Positions 34,101-45,217 of a stretch of 64,000 nt of DNA are shown here, one piece after another. Source of the stretch: Brachypterus glaber (Eukaryota > Arthropoda > Insecta > Coleoptera > Kateretidae). Where the stretch lies: positions 44,871,365 to 44,935,364 of the forward strand of contig OY294047.1 in NCBI GenBank assembly GCA_958510825.1, read 5' to 3'. The notes beneath the pieces were generated by a model that was given only the letters and a program-made list of their open reading frames with translations, made no database searches and was not told the origin of the DNA. The position numbers were made by a program, and so were the translations under genes. Position 1 is the first letter of the stretch, and each line of letters starts with the position of its first letter.

Positions 34101-35279
34101 CACTATGGAACGAACCGGGCCATAGGTTGGACATCGGGTAAAAAACAAAAATTCAAAAATAGGGGTTTAAATTTGGTTTTATTATATTTAATCATATTAT
34201 ACATTGAGTGCAGGCAAAATTTTCATGTATAATTAAGGTTAGCCAGAAAAATTAGCGCTTATATAGATGTCTAAATTATGCCTACGAAAATTTGTAGTCT
34301 TTTTTTTTTCTTATCATACAATATAATCTTTTCCTATTAATTGCGTAATAATAACAACATTAAAGTGTATTATATAAAAAAATTAAATATTATGTACATA
34401 TCCTATTTTTTGTTTTATCGAATTTTTTTTAATTTTCCGACATTTAAATGTTTTTCGTTAAAGTCCCGCAAAGTCCCGCACATTTGTTATTACTACAATA
34501 TAGTGGACTAAGTAAGAAAAAAAAATGATGTAGAGATCAGACCCCAGAACCCCTTTAATTTAAATTTTTGTGTTAAAAAACAACTAAAAAAAAATAATTT
34601 TTACATATACTTTTACAGATATTCTTTGTGGTGGATAAATTTATTGGGAAATTACGTTATTATACTATTCACAGCCCGTAAGCGTCTGTTCATCCGCCCG
34701 TCTGTCCGTGCCATGTCACTTTTTTGTGGACAAGAACGAATAATCCGATCGACTCAAAATTTTCAGGAAAAATCAAGTTCTATCAGGGAATGATCCCTAT
34801 TGTTTTTTTTAATAATCCCCCCGATTTTTTTTGAATTTTTTTTTTCGAAAAAATGTTTTTTTTTTGAAAAAATATTTTTTTTTTTATTTTTTTTTTTCGA
34901 AATTTTTCGACAATTTTTTCATACTCAATACTTGGCTAAATGTTTTACTTTTTCTCGAAAAAGCCAAATTTATTAGCTAAAATTATAATTTTACAAGTTA
35001 CACACATTTTGCAGATTTTTTCCAAACCGTATTAAATACATAGCTAAATATCTTTTTTGTACACTAAATGGTAATTAACCATATGAAAGAAAAATAAATT
35101 TAATTTTTTTTAAGTTTTACAGATTTTCCAGATTTCCAGATTTTTTCCCAAAAACGAAACCTAGTTAAAATGCTTTGTCGTACCTAAAAATGGCTGCATA
35201 CCAAATTTTATCAAAATCCCAGTTATCGTTTTCAAGAAAAGTATGATGTCCGGCTTACGGCCCGGTTCGTCCCATAGTG
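34101..35279. mobile_element. Nested 1.2-kb inverted-repeat element
   Basis: Ends CACTATGGAACGAACCGGGC and GCCCGGTTCGTCCCATAGTG are complementary for about 40 bp. CGCCC occurs immediately outside each end (34096-34100 and 35280-35284) and may be a 5-bp target duplication. It contains a GTCTGTCCGTGCC-type block found elsewhere as family G. Confidence 0.75.
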
Positions 35280-35615
35280 CGCCCCTCCCTCCCCAAACCT
35301 AATAAATGTCTAAGGCAGATTTAGTTTTAGGTATATTTGCAGTAAAAAAATACTACTGCCAACAAAATAATACTTTTCCCTGTAGGTCTAGGTTTATTAA
35401 TAAACTAATAAAAATTGAAAAACCAAAAAATTTTCAAAAAATATTAAAAAAAAATTTTTTGAAAAAAAAATTAAAAAAAAAATTTTTTTTTTCGAAAAAA
35501 AAATTAAAAAAAAAATCTTTTTTTGAAAAACGAAAAGAAAAAATAAAAAAAAAATGTTTAAAAAAATATTTTTATCACATTTTACCCCCTTACCCCACCT
35601 CCATATTCACCATCT

Positions 35616-35870
35616 GCAAATTTTGATATAGGCGGCCGCCATATTGGATCCGCTATTTTTTAAAAATTAATTTAAATGTTAAATTTGTATTCAGCAGCCC
35701 CAAAAACCCCTAAATACAAATTTTGGTATAATGGTTTTTAGTAAAAGTCTGCAAATTTTGATATAGGCGGCAGCCGTATTGGATCCGCCATTTTGTAAAA
35801 ATTAATTTGAATGTTAAATTTGTATTCAGCAGCCCCAAAAACCCCTAAATACATATTTTGGTATAAATTG
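35616..35870 (+). repeat. 135-bp tandem duplication
   Basis: GCAAATTTTGATATAGGCGG starts at 35616 and again at 35751. The two units differ at fewer than ten positions and both contain CAGCAGCCCCAAAAACCCCT. Confidence 0.9.
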
Positions 35871-36159
35871 GAGCTTATTAAGGGGTTTGGCCATTAATTT
35901 AGAAAATTCCGCCTGTGTGCAATGGGGCAAATTGAATTTCAAGAAGGAAAAAAATCTAAAAATTTAAGTATTAACTTAAAATAATCTGTTGATAACGAGA
36001 AAAAATTTAAAAAATCTAAAGGTGGTCAATTTTTAAGGGGTTAAAAGTACTTTAAAAAGTTAAAAATTGCAAATCTATTCTTTCGTCCGTACCTAAATTA
36101 TTATAATAAAATGGTGTTGTTAATATTCATATTATTGGTCCAAATAGATCAAAATTTGC

Positions 36160-36183
36160 GTTACGTAATACTTGAACGTTCCC
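36160..36183 (-). repeat. Terminal fragment of the GAACGTTCAAG MITE
   Basis: TTACGTAATACTTGAACGTT matches the right end of 58333-58573. The rest of the element is missing. Confidence 0.6.
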
Positions 36184-36539
36184 TATACTGAATAAGTTTT
36201 TTAATTTATTTATTTATATAACTTTTCGTTGGGACCTTAATAAACAATAATAATAAACAATTGAAGACCATTTCCTGATAATAACCGGATGCTATTACTA
36301 CAGTATACAATATAAACACATCTTCGTTCATTATATATTCATTTAAAATTATAATTTAGTGTCTTTAAGTTGCGGAAGTAGAATTGATATGCCAACTGGT
36401 CATTGTAGTTATCGGACATTAGAAATAAAGAATTAATTGCATTCATCAAACAATTATTAAGTACAATTAATTTGGTCCAAGCTGCTTTTATATCGTCTTG
36501 TTACTGTCTCAACCTTGTATCTCGAAAATAGTTATTTAT

Positions 36540-36869
36540 GGTACTAGTGGGTAAAGTAAGATATTGCCCATGAGAAAATTAACCTGGCGAGGCGTCAGCC
36601 AAGCAGGTTAATTTTCAAGAGGGCAATATCGGTTTACCCATGAGTGCCATACAAGGTTTTATCCAATAAATAGCTTAGGAATTCATATTTTTATTAAAAA
36701 TTTTAATGACATTTACAAGAAAATAATTTGACAAGTGACCGTTGAATGGGTAAAATAAATAATTATCCACTCAATAAAGTAAAAGCCACGCGGGAGTTAT
36801 TATTGAGTTTATCTATTTAAAATAAAGCTGGTAATTGTCTTATTATCTGTATGTATTGGATAAAAATAA
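36540..36869 (+). repeat. Dispersed repeat family A, copy 2
   Basis: It shows the fuller left terminus: GTGGGTAAAGTAAGATATTG, then TTAACCTGGCGAGGCGTCAG. The palindrome between ATATTGCCC and GGGCAATAT is more complete than in copy 1, which has lost about 26 bp. Confidence 0.85.
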
Positions 36870-37348
36870 TTGTTTACTACCTAATTAAGTGCTAGCTACA
36901 TATTACCTATCGTTGCCAAGGCTTGACAACCAACAGTATCCGTGAACTCATTTACTGTTGACCGTTGTTAAGCATTTTGAACTTTTTTTGAAATAGTTTT
37001 TTCAATAAAAAAAAAGAAAATAAAAGAATAAAAAATATATATCTTCTTTTCGAAAGAAAATTAAAAAAAAAAACAATAAAAAAAAATAAAAAAAATAAAA
37101 AAAAAAATGTCTTTAAATAATTTAAAAAAAAAACGGAGAAATAAAAAAATAACTCGAAAAACATATATATTAAGAAAGATGGGTCTTATGGTTTAACTTT
37201 GTTGTTTTTGAGGAAATTATTTTCAAAAACCATAGGGATCTTCCTCTCACAGAAATTAGTGTTTCCTAAAAACGGATAATCGTGTACACAAAAAGCGGAA
37301 CATCGGACGGACATTTAAAAAGCTTATTCTTCTATAAAACATATTATT
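36870..37348. repeat. A/T-rich block and family G fragment
   Basis: 37000-37150 is poly-A/poly-T rich. 37215-37320 (ACCATAGGGATCTTCCTCTC...GTGTACACAAAAAGCGGA...CGGACGGACA) matches the family G segments at 34680-34820, 54740-54880 and 62485-62625. Confidence 0.6.
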
Positions 37349-37639
37349 ATATTGTATATCGTCATCTAAAGGCTCTAACGGTCTAACTCCAAAACGTCAT
37401 ATTTTTCAGGAGACGTAAAAAACGATTTAAAAGTTAATTATAGCAATTTAGAACTTTAAAACTAGCTTGTTCACAGGTAAAAATGTTTGAAATGTGTTAA
37501 TGTATTTAAAACTTTTCATTGTTATCTATTTTATATAAATTATTTGAAAATTAAATTTTAACCACAGAATCCAAATTCACTAATGGTCTAACTCCAAGGG
37601 AAGATAAAAGAGGATACCTATCGTATTATATCGCGTAAT

Positions 37640-38345
37640 ACACTTCTGCTCAAAAATATCGGCCCACCTAAAAAAATACACATTTTCAAATGCTAATAAC
37701 TCCAAAACTATTCAATAGATTTATTTGACCTTTTTTTTATTTTAAAGCTTGAACTTTTAGCTCTTAATTACTGGAATAAAAATTATCAAAAATCTTTTTT
37801 TAAACCGGCAGCAATGAAAATTACACAGCTATGTTTTTTTACTGCTTCTTTCGATATGCGCACGGTTTGCCACTGCATATTTTTTTACAATTTAATTAAT
37901 TGATTTTATAGGCCAATTAAATGGGAGTAATTTCTTTTTTAACTTTTTAATTTTCCTTTTCTCGTTTAGGAGATATACGGTTTTTTCTGAAAATAAACAT
38001 TTTTGCAAATAACAAAAAAACTACACAGTGGATTTAATTGATTTATTTTTTAATTTGAAGCTTAAGTCCTTAACTTTTATTTATTTAATTTAAGTTTCTG
38101 GTGCAAACATGTTTAAACTGGGTTTACATTGCTTAAATAGTCATGTTTTTTTTACCCAATCTTTTTTGATGCAATTTAACCACAAACTCAAATGTTTCCA
38201 TAAGTTTTAAAACTTATTCTAAAAGCCACACTTATTGTGACTGATTCCTTCTTTTATTTTTTATCATAAGTCTTCTCATTTAGGAGAAATTAAAGTTTTT
38301 CGGAAAAAGTGACTTTTTAATCAGTGGGCTAGTGCCACCCCTGTA
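37640..38345 (+). repeat. Left 706-bp terminal inverted repeat of the Tc1 element
   Basis: Complementary to 40748-41453 throughout, including GCTTGAACTTTTAGCTCTTA and ACCGGCAGCAATGAAAA. Substitutions are scattered, which suggests some age since the arms last matched. Confidence 0.88.
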
Positions 38346-39235
38346 AAACTGTATATGACGGAAAAGCGTCGATAGAATATAAAGATCTATTGCACTTCTA
38401 TAACTTTAGCTTAAATAAATACATTTAATTAACACGTTTTCTGCGTTAGCAACTTTTTGGTTCCCAGCTCAGACTGCGTTTTCAGGCATATATATCGAAC
38501 GAACTTTGCACAGACTGTTTAAATCTCTAATGGTACTCCAAAAACAAGTTCTAACGTCTTTTTAAGGACTTTTTGCTTTTTAATTTTTTTTAAACAAAAT
38601 ATTTTATCAAATAAAATAACAATAAACAAATTTTAAATTTTATTAAAATTATTTAATAACAATTATAAACACAAAAAAACGTATTAGACGTGTATGTTTT
38701 TTTACAACAATGCTGTTTTTCGTTATTATTAGTTACATTACATTATGGTCAATAAAACATTCAATTTAATTTAACAAAACACTAAAACTAACCAACATTA
38801 CACGGTTAAGGCTAGGTTATCAATGTGTATACACTATAGTTAAAATTTATCTACATAAATATTATAGACGTTATAGTCATATTTCCCAATGTTTTTCATA
38901 CAGAATTAGGTTTTAAAAATGGTTTGAGGCAGCTGTATATCCCATGCCTGGCAGCATTTACTCCTATTCTTTTCAAAATAATAATTCCATTCCTTTTTTG
39001 TACATTTTCCAATTTTTTTTTCACAAATATTCCATATCGTAAGTTAACACAACAATAGTTCAGAACCACACAATTATAGTCCAGCCACATATATTCCATA
39101 AGCAGTTTATTTTAAAAAATATGTATTATTTTTCCATCAAATTTGTTCCTATTTACCAGCACTTATTTCCAAGCCACCCATGAGGTAAAGTGATTAGCTC
39201 GTTTTTTTTATACTGGCCTAATCCACAAAAAACTT
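38346..39235. other. Interior of the Tc1 element, no gene seen
   Basis: AT-rich. The 67-residue minus-strand frame at 38896-39099 has several Cys but no domain I recognise. This is downstream of the transposase stop. Confidence 0.5.
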
Positions 39236-39403
39236 GCAAACTCAATAAGAATAATACAGAACACAATAACAGAATACTCAATAACAGAACACAATAACAG
39301 AATGCTCAATAACAACCATACAGAACACAATAAACGAATACTCAATAACAAAACACAATTAGAGAATACACAATAACAGAATACTCAATAACAATAATAC
39401 AGG
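39236..39403 (+). repeat. Degenerate minisatellite
   Basis: Repeats of AACACAATAACAGAATACTC and variants with AATAATACAG, unit about 20-34 bp, lying between the transposase 3' side and the foldback insert. Confidence 0.75.
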
Positions 39404-39589
39404 ACACAAAATTTTGAAAAATGTGTTTTTAGTGTAATTACTGCTCGTATTGAGATCTACTGATCTGTATAACTGGCATATTACATGAAACTATGCTATA
39501 GTTATATGTAATATGCCAGTTATACAGGTCGGTAGATCCTAATAAGAGCCGTAATTACACTAAAAACACATTTTTCAAAATTTTGTGTT
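39404..39589. mobile_element. 186-bp foldback insert
   Basis: Arms of about 83 bp, ACACAAAATTTTGAAAAATG at the left and its complement at the right, with a loop near 39490-39500. Confidence 0.8.
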
Positions 39590-39626
39590 ATAACACTGTT
39601 CTGTAACGGGTGCGATATGTCTAATA

Positions 39627-40660
39627 TTAATATCTGGTATTTCCCCCCCTAGCCCTAAGTACATCCTGTACTCTATTACTCATAGAGAGAATTAAGTTTC
39701 TTATAGTATTCTGAGGTATATTTTCCCATTCTTCCTCGACTGCTATAATTAGTTCTGGAATTGTCGCTGGCGCTGGGTTCCTGGATCGAATTCTTCTTTT
39801 TAACTCATCCCAGAGATGTTCGATTGGGTTAAGATCGGGGCTATTAGCTGGCCACTCTAAGACGTCGATACCGACATCTCTTAAGTATCGTCTGACATTT
39901 GCTGCAGTATGCGGCTTTGCATTGTCTTGCATGTAAATAAAGTCATCGCCTATAAATCCGGCGTAAGGTACGACGTGCTCTTCCAAAATTTCTTCGACAT
40001 ACCTTTCCGCTGTAAGACTTCGCCTTTGCCGTCCACGTTCTTCCCTTATAATAAAAACGGGTTCAGTTTTAGCTTCCAATGATATACCTCCCCATATCAT
40101 GCACGATCCACCACCATAACTAACTTTTTCTGCAATGCAGGCCTGTGCATAACGTTCTCCAGGACGTCGGTAGACACGCTGTCTTGCATCATTCCCAAAT
40201 AGACATATCCTGGTTTCATCAGAAAACATAACCTTTGCCCATTGGTTTCTGTCCCAGTTTAAATGTCTTCTTGCAAACTGCAGCCTGGCACGACGATGGT
40301 TAGCAGTGAGTTTAGGTCCAGTTGCGGCCTTATAAGATTTCTTTCAAAAAGCCTTCGACCAATAGTGGACCTACTTACTGCTACACCTCTTGTTTCTTGA
40401 AGCCGTGATCTCAAATTAACTGAATTTAGACGACGATTCCGCAGGGAATTAAGCTCGATAAATCGGTCATCCCGAGCGGACGTGCACCTATGTCTGCCAG
40501 CTCCTTGGCGTCGACTAAAGGAACCGGTCTCCTCAAAACGTTGGAATACTCTTCTTACCGCTGCTTTCGTAATATTTAACTGTTGAGCAACATAACGCTG
40601 ACTGTGCCCTTCTTGTAGCAGAGCTACAGCTTGGGCAGCTACTTCCGGACTTGTTTCCAT
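39627..40660 (-). pseudogene. Tc1 family transposase (DD34E), one frameshift
   Basis: Cut-and-paste transposase for a Tc1-like element. Frame 1 (40660 to about 40320) starts at ATG and encodes the N-terminal paired-like DNA-binding region: QEGHSQRYVAQQL is the first helix-turn-helix, then a GRHRCTS-type basic linker and the second HTH (TIGRRLFERNLIRPQ). The frame is lost between 40324 and 40316 and resumes in the next frame with a match through HLNWDRNQW to the catalytic domain ending at 39627. Catalytic residues are visible: MFSDETR (first Asp), YMQDNAKPHTA (second Asp) and SPDLNPIEHLWDEL (Glu), with exactly 34 residues between the second Asp and the Glu. A single-base loss explains the break; everything else is intact at about 345 codons, the usual Tc1 length. 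The copy was probably active recently. Confidence 0.93.
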
Positions 40661-40747
40661 TTAAATAATACAATTAAATAAAATTTTAACGAGTTAAAAA
40701 AGTATTGTCACATAAGTGACAAGTCTTGTCAATCATAAAAAAGTTAG
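40661..40747 (-). other. Transposase 5' flank
   Basis: About 87 bp between the transposase ATG and the inner edge of the right terminal repeat. It contains the palindrome GTCACATAAGTGAC, possibly a binding or regulatory site. Confidence 0.35.
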
Positions 40748-41453
40748 TTACAGGGGTGGCACTAGCCCACCACTTAAAAAGTCCTTATTTACCAAAAAAA
40801 CATAATTTCTCCTAAATGAGAAGACTTATGATAAAAAATAAAAGACGGAATCAGTCACAATAAGTGTGGCTATTAGAATAAGTTTTAAAACTTATGGAAA
40901 GATTTGAGTTTGTGTTTAAATTGCAACAAAAAAGATCGAGTAAAAAAAACATGACTATTTAAGCAATGTAAACTCAGTTTAAACATGTTTCCAACAGAAA
41001 CCTAAATTAAATAAATAAAAGTTTACGATTTAAGCTTCAAATTAAAAAAAAATCAATTAAATCCATTGCGTAGTTTTTTTGTTACTTGCAAAAATGTAAA
41101 TTTTTAGAAAAAACCTTATATCTCCTAAACGAGAAAAGGAAAATTAAAAAATTTAAAAAGAGATTACTTCCATTTAATTAGGCTATAAAATCAATTAATT
41201 AAATTGTAAAAAAATATGCAGTGGCGAACCATGCGCATATCGAAAGGTGCAGTAAAAAAACATAGCTGTGCACTTTTCATTGCTGCCGGTATAAAAAAAG
41301 ATGTTTGATAATATTTATTCCAGTAAGTAAGAGCTAAAAGTTCAAGCTTCAAAATAAAAAAAAGATCGAATAAATCCATTAAATAGTTTTGGAGATATTT
41401 GCATTCAAAAATGTGTATTTTTTTAGGTGGGCCGATATTTTTGAGCAGAAGTG
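40748..41453 (-). repeat. Right 706-bp terminal inverted repeat of the Tc1 element
   Basis: Mirror of 37640-38345. The 62-residue minus-strand frame inside is a chance frame. Confidence 0.88.
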
Positions 41454-41861
41454 TATTATTACAAAAAATTTATATTTTTATATTTAATATATAATATTAC
41501 TACTAGGTAGGCATAATATATATATATATACATTATTAATGGCAATAATTATAATTATCATCAAACAGTAAATTAACAAATATTTGAAACGGGATCCCCT
41601 GTTGTCGAGAAATAGTTTGACATTAGTGACAGTTCTCATTTAATTGTTTTCTCACAATCATATGACGGAGTTAGACACTTAGCGACTTAAAATATTTACA
41701 TTTTTGCATTTTTTGAGGCTGATATTGGTTTAATGCAACTTTTTTTTTTGAAGTATGTTGGTAATCAGATAATGAAGCAAATTTGATAAAAATCTCATTT
41801 TTGAAAAATTTGGAGTTAGACAACTAGAGCCTTTAGTGGACGATATACAATATAGTGTTAT

Positions 41862-42199
41862 CCAAGAATTTGTTGTCTAGGACGTTTTTTGGCAATTTCG
41901 GGAAATTCGAAACTACCGTATAATATTATTCTAGCGCTTACTCTGTGAATAATAAGGAATAAGGCTAAATGATTGTAACGCTAATCACAACCTAGTGCAC
42001 CCCGAATAGCCAAACATCGATTCCTCTAAATACACAATAAACCTCTATATCTGCGCAAGTACAAACTTTGAGCGTTCTAAAGCAGTGACACCAAATTTCC
42101 CTCCAAAATGTTATTTAACTATTTCAAAGAATCGTAAAAAAATACATCGAGACAAGAACAGTCTGTTTTTGACTTTCACTCGATTGCTATATCGAGTCA
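41862..42199. repeat. Upstream intergenic DNA with a short dispersed repeat
   Basis: 41866-41965 (TTTGTTGTCTAGGACGTTTT...GGGAAATTCGAAACTACCGT...TCTAGCGCTTACTCTGTGAA) matches 62662-62750. The remainder up to the promoter has no recognised feature. Confidence 0.65.
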
Positions 42200-42406
42200 T
42201 TAGTTAACTTAACCTTGCTCGACTTGTCTCCGCGAGGAACAGTTTGCATGTAGCCACTGGTAGACTGTAACAGGTCGCTTGGTTTTCCCGCTAGGCAAGG
42301 GATTTTCCCCATTTTCCCCGCGATAACGCGTCCAGAGATCGTTCGAGGCTCGTGCTAGTAACCCGTGTGACCCGTTTTCAAAACAGTTTAATTCAAAAGT
42401 TTTAAA
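42200..42406 (+). promoter_or_regulatory. Probable promoter and 5' UTR of DNAJC12
   Basis: This block is clearly richer in G+C than its surroundings, with several CpG-containing words (CCGCGAGG, CCCCGCGATAACGCG, GATCGTTCGAGG), directly before the exon 1 start codon. No TATA box is visible at a plausible distance. An in-frame TAA at 42389-42391 precedes the ATG, so the reading frame does not extend further upstream. The transcription start cannot be fixed from sequence; the promoter call is an inference from composition and position. Confidence 0.5.
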
Positions 42407-42490
42407 ATGAGTGTGGACGATATTATTAGTTATAAACGCAAACCTGAAGAGGATTTTTATGCTATTTTGGGGTGCGATGAACATTCTTCG
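42407..42490 (+). CDS. DNAJC12: DNAJC12 exon 1 (start codon to J-domain helix I)
   Basis: DNAJC12 is a cytosolic type-III J-protein that works with HSC70; in mammals it assists folding of the aromatic amino acid hydroxylases (phenylalanine, tyrosine and tryptophan hydroxylase). This exon encodes 28 residues: M1 through a charged leader (YKRKPEED), then the opening of the J domain, FYAILGCDEHSS. The start is ATG at 42407 with A at -3 and an in-frame stop 16 bp upstream. The exon ends at a perfect donor, GTAAGT, in phase 0. The DFYAILGCDE block corresponds to the DYYTLLGCDE-type block of vertebrate DNAJC12, where helix I begins. The reverse-strand open frame over this exon is a shadow. Confidence 0.92.
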
Positions 42491-42636
42491 GTAAGTCTCT
42501 AAAGGGAAAATTCTGAATATGAATAAATTTATAATTTTTGAAAAATTAAAAATTAATTTTAAAGTAAATTATTTTGAGATATAAAATTAAATAAATAAAA
42601 ATAATACTAATACTAATTTCTTGGGAACCAGTACCA

Positions 42637-42718
42637 ATTAAATCGGTCATTTTGAAAAGGGGCCAACTCTATTGTTAAAAGATTGGAGATTACCCTTTTT
42701 CAAAATGACCGATTCAAT
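42637..42718. mobile_element. 82-bp hairpin in intron 1
   Basis: AATCGGTCATTTTGAAAAGG pairs with CCTTTTTCAAAATGACCGAT with a 30-40 nt loop. It is probably a very short MITE. Confidence 0.65.
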
Positions 42719-43063
42719 TAAACTTGAAACAAATTATTGAATATTTTTAAAATTAGTTAATTATGTTTGAATCAAGTATTTTTATACTTGCATCAAGTAC
42801 TTAACACAAGTATCACAAATACTTCACATTAGAATATTTTTTAAATTGTTCTGTGTGCAATGCATCAAATAAAAAGTTAGATATGATCATTTAAAACAAT
42901 AACCCTATATTTTATATCCAAATTTATATTTTTTTATTGCATTTATTACTTGGTTTGATTAAAAATTAATCCACGTTTAATTATATACCCATCGGGTATA
43001 CCCGTTGGGTTTTTAAATCTTGTTTATTACGTTAATATCTTTTATTTATTTATTTATTAGGTT

Positions 43064-44391
43064 CAGTGTCGGACTGGATAGGTGAGATAGTGAGAAAAAT
43101 CTCACAGGGCCCCCACACTCTGGGGGTTCTCTTTTTTCTGCCGACCTCTCCAGCCAATTCCTGAAAAAAAAAGGCATGCTAAAGCCTCAAAGCAAAAAAA
43201 AATATTTAATAAAATAATTTTCTGGTGTTTAGACCTTGAGTTTTCTAAAAAAGATCGCCTGCGGCGCTGAAATTAATTGAAAATTTTGTATTTATTCTAT
43301 TCTATTTTTAAAGTGATACAGAGGCCTCCATTTGAGGGTAGTTTATACCTAACACTGTTTCATGTTACAACAATTTTAAATGAAATTATATTGACATACT
43401 CGCAGGACATTTCTTCTTATTTTATTCAAATATGTAATCACTGACAATCGGGCATGACAAGCATTACCCGGCCAAAATTTTTAATCCAAAACGAATTTTA
43501 TTAGAACATTTTAACACTTTAACTGCCATGTGACGGAACACAACGGGCCCTCACTGTGCGCGGTGTGCGTCGATTTGCAACATACGTAACGATACATTAA
43601 AACATTGTGTAGCTTTTAGATACACGCCTGTATAACATATTATTAATTTCTATATGTAGTTTTCAAGCCTTGGCGTAGTACTTCATAGTCTCGTAATGGC
43701 TGACAATTTTACTTTTGTTTGGCTTGGGAAAAAAATAATTTGTATAATATAATTAATCATTTTATTACATTATTTAGTGGCTATTAAACTTGTTTTGCCA
43801 TAAAACATTAATAAATTGACCAGCAAGCTTTTTTGCAAAAAAAAAATGACTCGGCCGAAATGGCAAAATTTCATAAAAATATCGCGGCAGTTAAAGTGTT
43901 AATTAAAAGGTTTTATCGAGGGTTTTATAAAATAATTAGTTTTTCATATTCTGAGGTATTTGGAAAATTCATTACCTTGGGATTAAAAAATTTCGCCTGC
44001 GACGCTGACCCGAATACTGCTGATTTATGATGATTGCCGTTTTTTTTTTTGGATAACCCCGAGTTACCGGGTTAGAGGAGTATGTATTTTGTTTTTTTTA
44101 TTCACCATTTAAAAAGTCCAAAAGAGAAAAAAATATATATTCTCTTTACCCGGCTACACGCGGTTACAAAAAAAATAATACCGAATGTAATCCTAAGCCT
44201 ACAGGTAAGCCCATCGCTGGCAAAAAAAGTGTTTCCTTAAGGTTTATAAAAAATGGCCGAAAAAAAAAAGATTTTTTTAATTTATTTTTAAGAGTTTTTT
44301 TGCATTTCTTTTTCAAAAAAAGTAAAGTTTTACAAACTTGGGGACCCCTCAGATAATCTCACCAGTCAAAAGCTGGCCAGTCCGACCCTGA
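43064..44391. mobile_element. hAT-like non-autonomous element, 1328 bp
   Basis: Ends CAGTGTCGGACTGG and CCAGTCCGACCCTG (13 of 14 complementary). Flanking 8-mers ATTAGGTT (43056-43063) and ATTACGTT (44392-44399) differ at one base. CAG...CTG ends with an 8-bp duplication define hAT. No transposase remains; the 65-residue frame at 43833 is not one. TCGCCTGCGGCGCTGA and TCGCCTGCGACGCTGA recur at 43255 and 43994. A TTAA-flanked element is nested inside. Confidence 0.85.
43515..43898. mobile_element. TTAA-flanked (piggyBac-type) MITE nested in the hAT element
   Basis: Ends CACTTTAACTGCC and GGCAGTTAAAGTG are exactly complementary and bracketed by TTAA at 43511-43514 and 43899-43902. 384 bp, no ORF. 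Exact TTAA duplication is the piggyBac signature. Confidence 0.85.
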
Positions 44392-44548
44392 TTACGTTAT
44401 ATTAATCATAGACGGCCATGATCTGTTGGGGTTTTAGAAAGCATGCTTGTTTTTAAATCTTGATAATACATATTTATAAATAAATGAAATAAATAGAATT
44501 TGTTGTAATATTGTTATTATTTAACGTAATCACCAGTATTCGGCGTCA

Positions 44549-44692
44549 ACTCAGTTATGACTCGTCAAAGTAGAAAATAAACACAGAAACATAGGCTTAC
44601 GAAATAGTTTTGCCGAATTATGAGGGCAATTTTTATAAATCGAAACATTTGACGACTAATTTGTTACCCACAACAATATTAACTATACATAC

Positions 44693-44747
<55 letters not shown>

Positions 44748-44967
44748 TTTTTCAAAGAAAAAAACGACATTCAATTTTTATCTTTTAAGAATACGAAAGT
44801 TTTAAATTTTTATTTGTCGATAACTTTTTTCCCACCTTACTCGTTTAAATGGAATCATTAAAAAAAATCTAGATAAAAAGAAATAAAAATGTAAATATTT
44901 AAAACCTCGCCTCAACGCTAGAGTCGACGCGGCGCCTATGCGAGTACTGGAAATTCGCCGCCTACTG
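44549..44967 (+). repeat. Dispersed repeat family R, copy 3 (most complete)
   Basis: From TCAGTTATGACTCGTCAAAG to GCCTATGCGAGTACTGGAAA. It differs from copy 1 mainly by a TA microsatellite expansion at 44694-44742 and by keeping the segment AATCATTAAAAAAAATCTAG to CGCTAGAGTCGACG. Confidence 0.85.
44694..44742. repeat. TA microsatellite inside family R
   Basis: About 24 TA units; copy 1 has only GTATATATAT at this position, so this is a local expansion. Confidence 0.9.
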
Positions 44968-45217
44968 GTAATTACTATTTATTTAATTAAAAGTCCCAAA
45001 TCTCTTGCATCAATCAAATATTTATTAAAATATTTATTCATACATTTTTGGTTGATTAAAAACAGTATTTTAAAAATAATATACCTGTGGACAAAATCAA
45101 TAACTAAATTTTAAACACAGAAAAAACAACCGCTAATTTGAAAAATCTATTATTATAATTTTAAAATGATACCTGTGGGTAATCTAACAGAGTGTCCCAT
45201 ATTTTGATTTACTAAAT

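Larger units (their letters stand above)
33581..35924. mobile_element. 2.3-kb element with 40-bp inverted ends
   Basis: CATTGCACACAGGCGGAATT at the left and its exact complement at the right, with complementarity continuing to GGCCAAA. It encloses a second inverted-repeat element (34101-35279), long A/T homopolymer blocks and a 135-bp tandem duplication. No transposase. The 106-residue frame at 35306-35626 is poly-Lys low complexity. Confidence 0.8.
37640..41453 (-). mobile_element. Tc1-type transposon, 3814 bp, with 706-bp terminal inverted repeats
   Basis: Begins CACTTCTGCTCAAAAATATC and ends with its complement, flanked by TA at 37638-37639 and 41454-41455. The empty site, CGCGTAATATTATTACA at about 47875-47891, has one TA, which proves the boundaries. 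The terminal repeats are 37640-38345 and 40748-41453, each 706 bp and roughly 90% identical, ending inside with CACCCCTGTAA / TTACAGGGGTG. The central part carries a Tc1 transposase on the minus strand, a foldback insert (39404-39589) and a short tandem block. Assigning the transposase to these ends is an inference from its position. Confidence 0.88.
37349..41853. mobile_element. Inverted-repeat element (family H) split by the Tc1 transposon
   Basis: Left piece 37349-37639 and right piece 41454-41853. The ends read TATTGTATATCGTC and GACGATATACAATA. The uninterrupted paralogue is 47597-48412. TCTAACTCC-type words recur inside it in both orientations (near 37383, 37584, 41665 and 41812), a structured pattern typical of non-autonomous DNA elements. 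Confidence 0.88.

Noticed and set aside
35306..35626. 106-residue Lys-rich frame
   Set aside because: Generated by poly-A and AAATTTTT runs.
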